The notes below the pieces were generated by a model. The model worked only from the letters and a program-made list of their open reading frames with translations. It did no database searches and was not told the DNA's origin. 64,000 nucleotides of DNA from Acidobacteria bacterium Ga0077534 (GTDB lineage: Bacteria; Acidobacteriota; Blastocatellia; Pyrinomonadales; Pyrinomonadaceae). Made by a program: the position numbers and the translations under genes. The stretch spans positions 1-64,000 of the forward strand of contig LNEI01000010.1 in the NCBI GenBank assembly GCA_001464455.1. The letters are read 5' to 3'. This document shows positions 38,540 through 45,961 of this stretch, piece by piece (within the stretch, counting starts at the first letter, position 1; the number at the start of each line of letters is the position of its first letter).

Positions 38540-39727
38540 ATGTCAGATCAACCCAGGACACCTAGAAAATACCGCCGCCACAAGCAACACCCGAATACGC
38601 CGCTCGGCCAGGTCCTCAACAAGTACGACCTGCCGCTTTCGACGCTGCATAACTGGCTCACAGAAGCCGGCGAACAATATGCCAGCACATCGACGCTTAG
38701 CCGTCTTGTCAATGGCAAAGGTTCACCGCAGTGGACCGACCGCCTCAACACCATCATCGCGGCTCGGCTGCGTGACCACATGATCCAGCTCGGCGAGACA
38801 AAAGCCTCAGTCGACGCCCAACTGCTCGAAGTTTTCACCGAAGGAGAATATCAACCCATGATCTCGAAACGCATTGCGCTGCGGCAGGACGAAATCTCGT
38901 ATTTCGGCCTGACCGACGACCCTTTCAAAAACTACCCGTCGAGCCGTGACGAGGTATTCATTTCGCGGCCGCTTCGCGAGATCTACGACGCCGTGCTCGA
39001 CGCGATCAAGTATCGCCATTTCGTCGCCGTCATCGGCCCGATCGGCTCCGGGAAAACGACGCTGCGGGCATTGATCGAGGACCACGTTGCCGGTGACGAA
39101 AACCTGCACGTCATCTGGCCCGAGTTTTTCGATCAAAAGAACGTCTCGCCGATCGAGATCGCCCGCACCATCCTGCGCGAGACCGACACGCCCGCACCGC
39201 AGCGAGCGACGGCACTCGGCGCGGCCGTCAAGGCAAAGCTTTCGTCGATGACCCAAAACGGCAAACGCGTCGCCCTGGCGATCGACGAGTGTCACCGGAT
39301 GAACAAATCCGCGGTCAGCTCGCTCAAAAACTTTTTCGAAATGTCGTCAGGCGGCTTTCAGAAGTACCTCGGCATCGTGCTGCTCGGATGGCCGTCATTC
39401 GTCTCGACGCTCGAAATGCCTGAGTTTCAGGAGATCTACGAACGCATCCACGTTCTCGAAATGCCGCCGTTTCAGGATCAGGCAGCGGGCTATCTCGCCC
39501 ACCGGCTGCGGCTCGTCGGCAAAAAGGTCGAGGATCTCTTCGACGACGAGGCCGTCACCTACATCGCCGCCAACGCCGAAACCCCGCTCGGCCTCGGCAA
39601 CATCGCCAATCAGGCCCTCAGGATCAGTAAGGAAAAATACGATAACACCCGCGTAATCGGCGCCGCGCTGAAAAACGAGATGATCTTCGAAAACAAGGTT
39701 AGCCAGCAGGGATGGAGGAAACGATGA
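38540..39727 (+). CDS. MuB-like AAA+ ATPase, target-selection factor
   Basis: The protein is 395 residues long. The N-terminal part has an HTH-like domain (LGQVLNKYDLPLSTLHNWL, then ASTSTLSRLVNG), as in MuB. The ATPase core has Walker A GPIGSGKT (166-173, K172) and Walker B VALAIDECHRM (D249, E250). MuB binds DNA and ATP, delivers target DNA to the transposase and gives target immunity. The gene directly follows the transposase and overlaps the next small gene by ATGA. Confidence 0.9.
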   Translation: MSDQPRTPRKYRRHKQHPNTPLGQVLNKYDLPLSTLHNWLTEAGEQYASTSTLSRLVNGKGSPQWTDRLNTIIAARLRDHMIQLGETKASVDAQLLEVFTEGEYQPMISKRIALRQDEISYFGLTDDPFKNYPSSRDEVFISRPLREIYDAVLDAIKYRHFVAVIGPIGSGKTTLRALIEDHVAGDENLHVIWPEFFDQKNVSPIEIARTILRETDTPAPQRATALGAAVKAKLSSMTQNGKRVALAIDECHRMNKSAVSSLKNFFEMSSGGFQKYLGIVLLGWPSFVSTLEMPEFQEIYERIHVLEMPPFQDQAAGYLAHRLRLVGKKVEDLFDDEAVTYIAANAETPLGLGNIANQALRISKEKYDNTRVIGAALKNEMIFENKVSQQGWRKR

Positions 39728-39930
39728 TATACCGCCATATCAAAGTGGACTGCCAGGAGGCGGTGGATGAAGTGACGTTTCACGATCCTTCGTATGGCAA
39801 CCCGTTGACCCTTCGTCCGGACGACAAGATAACGGTGACTTTCCCGGACGGCAAGATCGTTGCCATCGAATTCATGCGTCCAGAGCGCGGCCTCGAATAC
39901 ATGACGAAAAACGGCATTAAACGACCCTAA
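39724..39930 (+). CDS. Small beta-type protein after the ATPase
   Basis: The protein is 68 residues long from the ATG at 39,724, overlapping the ATPase stop. Two beta portions (VTFHDPSYGNPLTLRPDD, then KITVTFPDGKIVAIEFM) suggest one small barrel-like domain. No family is recognised. It overlaps the next methyltransferase gene by one base. Confidence 0.55.
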   Translation: MIYRHIKVDCQEAVDEVTFHDPSYGNPLTLRPDDKITVTFPDGKIVAIEFMRPERGLEYMTKNGIKRP

Positions 39931-40607
39931 TGTTCAGCTACTACGGATCAAAATCGAAGATCGCTCACCTGTACCCGCAGCCGCGGTACGACGTGATAGT
40001 CGAGCCTTTTGCAGGCTCGGCGCGGTATTCGCTGCTTCATTTTGATCGCGAGGTTTTCCTGTACGACGCTTCGCCGCTGATCGTCGAGATCTGGCGATAC
40101 CTGATAGCCGCTTCCGAGCGTGACATTCGCTCGCTGCCTGACGTCCCGAGCGGAGTCCACATCGACGTCTTCACGCAGCTCGCGCCGGTCGAAAAGGCCC
40201 TGATCGGCTTTAACCTGTGCCGCGGCAAAGCCGTCCCGCGCAAACGTGGCCACGGCCAGAATAGCTGGTCGCAGGACCGCGAACGCATCGCCCGCGACCT
40301 GCATAAGATCCGTCACTGGCGCGTCGAGCAGTGCAGCTATCTGTCGATACTAGAGAACCGCACGGCAACGTGGTTTATCGACCCGCCGTACCGTTACGCC
40401 AACACGGCCGGAAACGGCGATCGCTACGCACGCTCGACGATCCATTACGAAACGCTGCGTTACTGGATCCACTCGCGCCGCGGCCAGGTCATCGCCTGCG
40501 AAGGCACCGGCGCCGACTATCTGCCGTTCGAACGGCTCACGACCGTCAGCGCAAATACCAATAACTCCACCGTCAAACAGATCGACGAACTGATCTACAC
40601 ACGGTAG
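39930..40607 (+). CDS. DNA adenine methyltransferase, D12 class, copy 1
   Basis: The protein is 225 residues long. MFSYYGSKSKIA is the N-terminal motif X of Dam-type enzymes, VIVEPFAGSARYSL is motif I (SAM binding), and TWFIDPPYRY is motif IV (DPPY, catalytic). It likely methylates adenine in a short site and may protect phage DNA from host restriction or mark it for packaging. It lies just after the transposition genes, and a second, more divergent copy is near the right end. Confidence 0.85.
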   Translation: MFSYYGSKSKIAHLYPQPRYDVIVEPFAGSARYSLLHFDREVFLYDASPLIVEIWRYLIAASERDIRSLPDVPSGVHIDVFTQLAPVEKALIGFNLCRGKAVPRKRGHGQNSWSQDRERIARDLHKIRHWRVEQCSYLSILENRTATWFIDPPYRYANTAGNGDRYARSTIHYETLRYWIHSRRGQVIACEGTGADYLPFERLTTVSANTNNSTVKQIDELIYTR

Positions 40608-40730
40608 GACCGGGCAAACCCGCCGCAATGCCCCCGAACCTGCGGCAATAGGAAAATGTAGAAGAACTAAAAATTGCAGGCGAAAGCGGCGGAGTGATAA
40701 CCCGCCGCCAAGCTTGAAGGAGATCAACCC

Positions 40731-41336
40731 ATGTTAGAAAAACTCGGACTCGTAAAGCTTGTGGAGGAATGTGGCGAGCTCCAGCAAATAGCCGCCAAGA
40801 AAATGGCTCGGATGGACACCGACGAACACTGTTCCGCATCGCTCGATCGGCGCCGAATTTATCGCTACGAATTGTGGCGAAGCTGGACGCCTGGGCCTCG
40901 CCGTTTCGTCAATTTCGTCTGCCTGAACCCTTCGATCGCCGACGAGAATAAGGACGATCCAACCGTCCGCAAATGCGTCAAGTTCGCCCGTTCGTGGGGT
41001 TTTGACGCTCTATGTATTACCAATCTTTTCGCCTACCGAGCCACTGATCCGCGATCCATGATGAAGGTCGCCGATCCGGTTGGATTCGGTAACGATCGCC
41101 ACATCATCTCTGTCGCACAGGGAGCATCGCTTGTCGTCTGTGCTTGGGGTCGCGACGGTGCCTTCATGGGTCGCGGCTCGATCGTCCGTCGAATGCTCGC
41201 ACGGTTCGATCCTCACTATCTGCGGCTGACTCGGGAACAGCCGTGGCATCCGCTCTACTTGCCCGATAACACCAGACCCTCGCGATGGTATTCCGAGGAC
41301 TATTTCAACAAAAAGGAGATCAACTCAAATGGCTGA
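40731..41336 (+). CDS. DUF1643-type protein with MazG-like N-terminus
   Basis: The protein is 201 residues long. The first 25 residues (MLEKLGLVKLVEECGELQQI) match the beginning of MazG-type nucleotide pyrophosphohydrolases, including the EECGE metal-binding motif, but the rest of MazG is absent. Residues about 45-190 form DUF1643: FVCLNPSIADENKDDPTVRK, then GFDALCITNLFAYRATDP and VVCAWGRDGAF. The start is behind GAAGGAGATC. A 123-base spacer before it contains a GGCGG/CCGCC hairpin. The N-terminal fusion looks like a graft of an upstream gene's 5' end. Confidence 0.65.
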   Translation: MLEKLGLVKLVEECGELQQIAAKKMARMDTDEHCSASLDRRRIYRYELWRSWTPGPRRFVNFVCLNPSIADENKDDPTVRKCVKFARSWGFDALCITNLFAYRATDPRSMMKVADPVGFGNDRHIISVAQGASLVVCAWGRDGAFMGRGSIVRRMLARFDPHYLRLTREQPWHPLYLPDNTRPSRWYSEDYFNKKEINSNG

Positions 41337-41625
41337 TAACCAGTCGAAATTCGTTATCTGTCGAACCTACTCCGCGGGAGTATTCGCAGGTTTTCTTGAG
41401 AGCCGAGATGGCAAAGAGGTCGTTCTCACCAAAGCCCGTCGTCTCTGGCGTTGGTACGGTGCAGCGTCTCTTTCACAGCTCGCAATGGAAGGAACGAAGC
41501 AGCCGAAAGACTGCAAGTTCCCGGTAGCCGTAGACCGGGTCGAGCTCACGGAAGCGATCGAGATCCTCGACGTGACACCGGAAGCTCAGAAGTCGATCGA
41601 GGAGGTGCCGGTATGGTCGGCGTAG
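41329..41625 (+). CDS. Small phage protein, DUF6948-like
   Basis: The protein is 98 residues long. VICRTYSAGVFAGFLESRDG, then KARRLWRWYGAASLSQLAMEG, and ELTEAIEILDVTPEAQKSIEEVPVW follow the pattern of DUF6948, a small phage protein family of unknown function. It overlaps the upstream gene by eight bases and the following Gly/Tyr-rich peptide by thirteen. Confidence 0.7.
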   Translation: MADNQSKFVICRTYSAGVFAGFLESRDGKEVVLTKARRLWRWYGAASLSQLAMEGTKQPKDCKFPVAVDRVELTEAIEILDVTPEAQKSIEEVPVWSA

Positions 41626-41699
41626 GTAACGACGGCTCCGGCTACGGCTCCGGCTACGGCGACGGCTACGGCGACGGCTACGGCGACGGCTACGGCTAA
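41613..41699 (+). CDS. Gly-Tyr-Asp repeat peptide
   Basis: The frame has 28 codons, read as MVGVGNDGSGYGSG followed by repeated YGDG units. At DNA level the 12-base unit GGCGACGGCTAC is repeated in tandem. It is overlapped by the DUF6948-like gene. Similar Gly/Tyr-rich tails accompany such genes in other phages. Function is unknown. Confidence 0.45.
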   Translation: MVGVGNDGSGYGSGYGDGYGDGYGDGYG

Positions 41700-41749
41700 A
41701 TCACTACTTCCGGGAGCGGTCAAAGCCCCGCTCCCGGAACCCCAAAACA

Positions 41750-42082
41750 ATGTCTAAGAAAGAAGATCTTAAAACCCGCCCCGACCTGGACGATCAGACG
41801 TTTGTCGTTTGGATCGCGGCACAGCCTGAGAATCGCGGCATCGACGTTCACGCGATGTACCGCAAGATGCTCGATTGGTGCATGAAAAAGGGCGTCACGC
41901 CGACCCGGCTGCGGCTGCTCAAATGGCTCGACACCGAACGCAAAGCCATGCCCATGACCTACGAACCGGCCTACTTCGAAAAGCCCGAACCGCCCCCGAT
42001 CGAGGTCAAACCCGAACCGCCCTGCGAATTCTGCGGCAAAGAAAACTGCCTGCTGCTACACCGAGAAGAGAGAGGATTTTAG
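41750..42082 (+). CDS. Small early/middle protein with zinc-binding C-terminus
   Basis: The protein is 110 residues long. The N-terminal part is helical (DDQTFVVWIAAQPENRGIDVH, then MYRKMLDWCMKKGVTPTRLRLLKWLDTE); the C-terminal part is proline-rich and ends with CEFCGKENCLLLH, a CxxC...C/H motif. It may bind metal. It lies between the DUF6948-like gene and an HNH-type gene. Confidence 0.5.
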   Translation: MSKKEDLKTRPDLDDQTFVVWIAAQPENRGIDVHAMYRKMLDWCMKKGVTPTRLRLLKWLDTERKAMPMTYEPAYFEKPEPPPIEVKPEPPCEFCGKENCLLLHREERGF

Positions 42083-42085
42083 ACG

Positions 42086-42535
42086 ATGCCGATCAAAGAT
42101 CAATCAATATATCCGCCGTACTGGAAGCAGTTCTCCGAGTACATCCGTTTCGACCGAGCCCAGAGCCACTGCGAACTTTGCGACGTAAAACACGGCTGGT
42201 TGAAGTACACCTTCGCGACGGGACGCGTCGAGATCTTCTCGCCAATGAACCTCGCGAGGATCGGTCAAATAGGTTCGTGGTTCGACCAGAAGTCTTATCG
42301 AGTAACGACCATCGTCCTGACCGTCGCGCACCTCGACCACGAAGGCGGTCCGTGCCAATGCAAAGCCGAAACCGGCCGCAAATGCGCGAAGCCCGATCAC
42401 GTCCTCGCCCTCTGCCAGGCGTGTCACCTAATGCTCGACATGCCCAAGCACATCGAAAACCGCCGCCAAACCCTAATTACCCGCAAAGACGCCTCACGCG
42501 GGCTACTGGCTGGAATGGAGGTCGCCGGTGCCTAA
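42086..42535 (+). CDS. HNH-type zinc-binding nuclease-like protein
   Basis: The protein is 149 residues long. CELCDVKHGW gives one CxxC pair; LTVAHLDHEGGPC carries the HxxH-like part; and DHVLALCQACHLMLDMPKH gives the second CxxC and final His. This is the order of treble-clef HNH endonucleases, though the central H-N-H residues are atypical. HNH proteins in phages nick DNA or assist packaging. The stop overlaps the next start. Confidence 0.6.
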   Translation: MPIKDQSIYPPYWKQFSEYIRFDRAQSHCELCDVKHGWLKYTFATGRVEIFSPMNLARIGQIGSWFDQKSYRVTTIVLTVAHLDHEGGPCQCKAETGRKCAKPDHVLALCQACHLMLDMPKHIENRRQTLITRKDASRGLLAGMEVAGA

Positions 42536-43205
42536 CCTTCGCTCTGAGTTCAAGACCGATAGATTCGAGCAGCTGCCTATGTCGCGGACCTGCAATCGCT
42601 GCGGCGAGACGAAGCCTCGCGAAGCGATGATCATTCAGCATCGCCGCGACCAAAGCGGCAATTACTACTATTTCCGCCCCATTTGCAAAGAGTGTCATAA
42701 CGCCCGCGAACGCGGCCACCGGCGAGATTACAAAACACGATATCTCCAGCGCTGGCGACAACAAAATGCGTCTTTGAATGAAAGTTACTGGAAAGGAAAC
42801 GACGATGTTCGCGAGGCCGCGAGGCTCCGCGCCGCCGCACGCACCCGCGAAGAGAAAGAAGCCATCGCGATCCAGCGCAGACTGCGAAAACGAGGTGATT
42901 CCGTCACGATCGCCGAAGCCCGCGAGCTGCTCGAAAAATACGGACGCTGCTATCCGACTCGGTATGGGCTGACGCAAAAGGGCCTCGACCGTTGCGAACA
43001 GATCAGATCTCGACTCCGCGCCCGATCCGCAAAGTCTGGCCGTCGCGTCCTGTCGAGCTTTCAGATCCGCATCATGGTTTACGAGGAAAGCGAAGAAGAG
43101 CCGAGCCTCGTAATCGCCCCGTGGGAGCAGCCCATTCCGTACGAAAAAGCCGCGGAACGCCTGCGGCAGTATCACCGCAATCAATGGATCATAGCCGAAA
43201 TTTAA
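42528..43205 (+). CDS. Zinc-finger protein with basic helical C-terminus
   Basis: The protein is 225 residues long from a GTG at 42,528; an ATG at 42,579 (MSRTCNRCGETKPREA) is the alternative. CNRCGETKPREAM and RPICKECHNARERG form a treble-clef like those of HNH-domain proteins and DUF-type phage DNA-binding proteins. After it lies a long basic helical region (RRDYKTRYLQRWRQQ, AARTREEKEAIAIQRRLRKRG). A DNA-binding role is likely; whether it cuts DNA is not clear. Confidence 0.5.
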   Translation: MPNLRSEFKTDRFEQLPMSRTCNRCGETKPREAMIIQHRRDQSGNYYYFRPICKECHNARERGHRRDYKTRYLQRWRQQNASLNESYWKGNDDVREAARLRAAARTREEKEAIAIQRRLRKRGDSVTIAEARELLEKYGRCYPTRYGLTQKGLDRCEQIRSRLRARSAKSGRRVLSSFQIRIMVYEESEEEPSLVIAPWEQPIPYEKAAERLRQYHRNQWIIAEI

Positions 43206-43444
43206 TGAATATGGGAAGTAACGCCGCCACCGCACGAATTCACTGTCGACCGACGATCAGCGAAAAAACCGCCGCCGCCCTGATCGAAATGATGCAGTGC
43301 GCCGCCAAACAGGAATGCGGCTACGAAGGCCCGATCCAGGTCGAGATCATCGGACGCCCCGCCGAAGGCCCACCACCCGACCCCGACACCAACAACTACC
43401 CACGCCCCCAGGAGGACTTTTTCTATGCCCAATACAGCTTTTGA
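43205..43444 (+). CDS. Small protein of unknown function
   Basis: The protein is 79 residues long from the ATG at 43,205, overlapping the upstream TAA. A short beta/helix part (ISEKTAAALIEMMQCAAKQE) is followed by a proline-rich C-terminal half. Bases 43,445-43,641 hold no further recognisable gene. Confidence 0.45.
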   Translation: MNMGSNAATARIHCRPTISEKTAAALIEMMQCAAKQECGYEGPIQVEIIGRPAEGPPPDPDTNNYPRPQEDFFYAQYSF

Positions 43445-43641
43445 ACTCCTCCACAGCGGGATCAACCGCCAAGTTCTCTATTTCAAAAGCCCCGAATAGC
43501 CCACCGCGCCGGTTTTCGAAAATACACACCTGCGCTAGAATTCATCCACCAAGGGACGCCAGTTCCTCGGACGAAACTCAAAAGGCGAGGCGCGGAATGG
43601 GAGACGCTCCTCGCCGTTTCGGTTTCAGAAGACACACAACC

Positions 43642-44460
43642 ATGCCCCGATTCAGCGAAAGAAAAGGTTTTCGGACTGTTGATACGTCTATTCAGACAGA
43701 CACGTTGCGCGAGAGCACCCGTACCAAGATATGGAATGCATTAATAGAAATGGTTTGGGAAAGTAAAACCTTTCATACCGACAGTAGCTCATGGAGGGGA
43801 CAGCCCTCGTACGCCTTCGCACGAAGCTTCTGGGCGGATCTCCGCGGGCAGCCGCTCGACAGACTACCCAGTAATCAGGATCTCGTTAGATCAGAATTTC
43901 GGAAGGCAATTTTCCATTCGGACATCCATGATGTTTATGACCACATCGAGTTCATGCTTGAGTTTCTTGACAGCGACGAACTGAACGATAGGATAAACGC
44001 CATCTTTGAAACAGACTTTGTTGGCTACCGGTACGTTGCAGGAAATATAACTGACATTATCGATAAGCAGGAAGTTGCTTTGCTTGAGAACGCTCTAGCG
44101 GATGATGATTATCCTCATGTTCGTTCTCACTTGGCTGCGGCACTGGAAATGATGTCTGATAGAGAAAAACCTGATTATCGCAACTCGATTAAAGAGTCAA
44201 TTTCCGCCGTTGAAAGCATGGCCAAGCAGGTTGCTGGTACTACAAAGGGTGAGCTTGGCGAGGCCTTGAAGGCTTTAGAAAAAGCTGGCGAACTTCACAA
44301 AGCTTTGAAGACGGGTTTCAGCGCTTTGTACGGGTGGTCGAGCGATTCGAATGGGATTCGTCATGCGCTGATGGACGAGCCAAACCTAACCGCACATGAG
44401 GCTAGATATTTCCTGGTCACGTGCACGGCTTTTGTCAACTACTTAAAGAGTAAAATATAG
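43642..44460 (+). CDS. AbiJ-type abortive infection protein (phage-carried defence)
   Basis: The protein is 272 residues long from the ATG at 43,642. The N-terminus (PRFSERKGFRTVDTSIQTDTLRESTRTKIWNALIE) is the AbiJ N-terminal domain 4 pattern: F-S-E-R-x-G, then IQ, then L-R, then the WN helix. The C-terminus ends with SSDSNGIRHALMDEPNLTAHEARYFLVTCTAFVNYLKS, the RH-containing helical region of HEPN-like partners. Such proteins act by halting translation or growth during infection. Composition is clearly more AT-rich than the surrounding phage genes, which suggests recent acquisition. Confidence 0.75.
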   Translation: MPRFSERKGFRTVDTSIQTDTLRESTRTKIWNALIEMVWESKTFHTDSSSWRGQPSYAFARSFWADLRGQPLDRLPSNQDLVRSEFRKAIFHSDIHDVYDHIEFMLEFLDSDELNDRINAIFETDFVGYRYVAGNITDIIDKQEVALLENALADDDYPHVRSHLAAALEMMSDREKPDYRNSIKESISAVESMAKQVAGTTKGELGEALKALEKAGELHKALKTGFSALYGWSSDSNGIRHALMDEPNLTAHEARYFLVTCTAFVNYLKSKI

Positions 44461-44467
44461 GTCTTAG

Positions 44468-44689
44468 CTAGATGGAAACATTTGCATCAGGAGCAAATGC
44501 GAGTAGATCGCTGGGAGTGCACTCAAGTACGTTGCAAAGCGTGTTTAGCGTCTTTAGATCGACTTGCTTCCATTCGCGATTCCACAGCCGATAGGCCATA
44601 CCGACCGGAAATCCGGTTAGCTTTTGCAACTGGTAGGCGTTCTCGATCCCGGCATTTTTCGCGACTTCTCGCAGGCGTGGGCGAATCAT
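44468..44689 (-). CDS. XRE-type HTH regulator, convergent with AbiJ gene
   Basis: The protein is 73 residues long, composed of one HTH domain (REVAKNAGIENAYQLQKLTGFPVGMAYRLWNREW, then LNTLCNVLECTPSDLLAF), the HTH_26/Cro-like pattern. It is transcribed toward the AbiJ-type gene, eight bases apart. Palindrome CCACT-N5-AGTGG begins five bases upstream of its start and may be the site through which it regulates itself. Confidence 0.7.
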   Translation of the reverse strand: MIRPRLREVAKNAGIENAYQLQKLTGFPVGMAYRLWNREWKQVDLKTLNTLCNVLECTPSDLLAFAPDANVSI

Positions 44690-44693
44690 TTCA

Positions 44694-44767
44694 CCACTAT
44701 AAAAGTGGCGCCCGTTTGAGGTAATATCTCACCAGAGAGTACCGCTCCACCTATTGCCTCAAGCGGG
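44694..44767. promoter_or_regulatory. Palindrome and long inverted repeat between HTH and methylase genes
   Basis: CCACTATAAAAGTGG (44,694-44,708) is an operator-like palindrome. Then CCCGTTTGAGGTAAT (44,711-44,725) and ATTGCCTCAAGCGGG (44,753-44,767) form an inverted repeat with 13 of 15 positions pairing and a 27-base loop. The remaining bases to the next gene at 44,848 show no motif. Confidence 0.5.
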
Positions 44768-44847
44768 ATTGTTCGATCTTTGAAAACTTACTAACCTGAC
44801 CCCATCGAAACGGTCCTCAGCCCGCCGCTTTTCGTCTCATTAAAAAT

Positions 44848-45624
44848 ATGACGATCACAAGCCCGGTGCTGAAATACTACGGTTCCAAATTCCGTCTCGC
44901 TCCCTGGATAATCTCGCACTTTCCCGAGCATCGACACTACGTCGAGCCTTTCGGCGGCGGTGCGAACGTCCTGCTGCTCAAACCGCCGTCATCGCTCGAA
45001 ACGTACAATGATCTGAACGACGACGTTGTCGAGTTTTTCCGCGTCCTGCGCGACCGGCCGCGCGAGCTGGTCCGCAAGGTAAAGCTCACGCCCTGGTCTC
45101 GGACCGAGTTCGAACGCTGCTGCGGCAGCTCGATCGGCATTGACGACCTCGAACGAGCTCGCCGGCTGTTCTTTCGTTTGTGGATGAGTATCGAAGGTGG
45201 TTTCGCGAAAGGATCCTTTCGACGGCACAACCGAGGATCACGCGCCGTCACTAAGGATATAAGACCGATCGCACTGTTCAGAGCGTCCAGGAGGCTCAGG
45301 AACGTCATGATCGAGCGATGCGACGCCTTCAAGCTGATCGCCGACATGGACGCTCCGGACACGCTGTTCTATCTCGATCCGCCTTACGTCGCTTCAACAC
45401 GGGTATTTACCAAGATGTACTCGCACGAAATGAACGATGACGCCCACCGCGGATTTATCGACCTGATCAAATCTCTGAAAGGCAAGGTTGTTCTCAGCGG
45501 CTACCCGTCGCCTCTTTATACGAACCTTCTCGAAAACTCAGGCTGGCGCCGCGTAGACAAACGAGCGATCGTAAACAATGGCGGATCCCGGATCGAAAGC
45601 CTCTGGCTCTCACCGAACAACTAA
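44848..45624 (+). CDS. DNA adenine methyltransferase, D12 class, copy 2
   Basis: The protein is 258 residues long. VLKYYGSKFRLAPWIISHFP is motif X, YVEPFGGGANVLLLKPP is motif I, NDLNDDVVEFFRVLRDRP follows as in Dam, and TLFYLDPPYVAST is motif IV. It is a standard Dam-like enzyme. It is the last gene before the right end, the place where Mu carries its DNA modification gene mom. It is only distantly similar to the copy at 39,930. Confidence 0.9.
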   Translation: MTITSPVLKYYGSKFRLAPWIISHFPEHRHYVEPFGGGANVLLLKPPSSLETYNDLNDDVVEFFRVLRDRPRELVRKVKLTPWSRTEFERCCGSSIGIDDLERARRLFFRLWMSIEGGFAKGSFRRHNRGSRAVTKDIRPIALFRASRRLRNVMIERCDAFKLIADMDAPDTLFYLDPPYVASTRVFTKMYSHEMNDDAHRGFIDLIKSLKGKVVLSGYPSPLYTNLLENSGWRRVDKRAIVNNGGSRIESLWLSPNN

Positions 45625-45628
45625 AGGC

Positions 45629-45747
45629 GTGGAATTTAAAGTTGACCCAGTCAACACCTTTCAATACCAAATGCACCCCACTCGCCCAAAATTCCACCCG
45701 TTATCGCCTTTCACACACCCCTCTTATCTCCTCTCCCCTCAAATGCG
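45629..45747. repeat. Right terminal repeat of the prophage
   Basis: It contains a direct copy of a left-end composite (GTGGAATTT at 45,629-45,637, three bases, then GTTGACCCAGTCAAC at 45,641-45,655) and an inverted copy of the 25-base core (45,687-45,711). Further GTTATC/CTTATC words lie at 45,700-45,705 and 45,723-45,728. CAAATGCG at 45,740-45,747 matches 132-139. Confidence 0.75.
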
Positions 45748-45961
45748 TGAAATATATTCCGTTCGTACTCCTGCTTCTGACCATCAGGTCTAAGGCTATT
45801 TAACACATTCCACTTTCTTGCATCTAAAACGCGGTTCAAAGCGAATACACGCACAAGTGATCATTAGCGGAGGATCGTGCGTGCTGAGAGTTCTGTACGG
45901 ACGGGAAAGAGCATTTCGCTAGCGAGAGCCGATCGGTAATTTTTCTTTGGGAGACTTAAAC

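Larger units (their letters stand above)
126..45739. mobile_element. Mu-like transposable siphophage prophage (about 45.6 kb)
   Basis: The boundaries come from matching inverted repeats at the two ends and from the change of gene content on either side. Inside are a DDE transposase and MuB-like ATPase, Gam-like and GemA-like proteins, a Mu-type head set (protease with nested scaffold, MuF, portal, terminase) and a siphovirus tail set (G/GT chaperone, tape measure, gpL-like, J-like). No tyrosine or serine integrase is seen. TG...CA termini would fit 126-127 and 45,740-45,741. The word CAAATGCG occurs at 132-139 and 45,740-45,747 and may mark the target duplication instead. The exact ends are therefore uncertain by about 15 bases. 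No late structural module is missing and no large gene is obviously broken, so it may be inducible. Confidence 0.93.

Noticed and set aside
41634-41698. Tandem GGCGACGGCTAC units considered as a CRISPR-like array.
   Set aside because: Units are contiguous with no spacers and keep an open reading frame; no cas genes are nearby.
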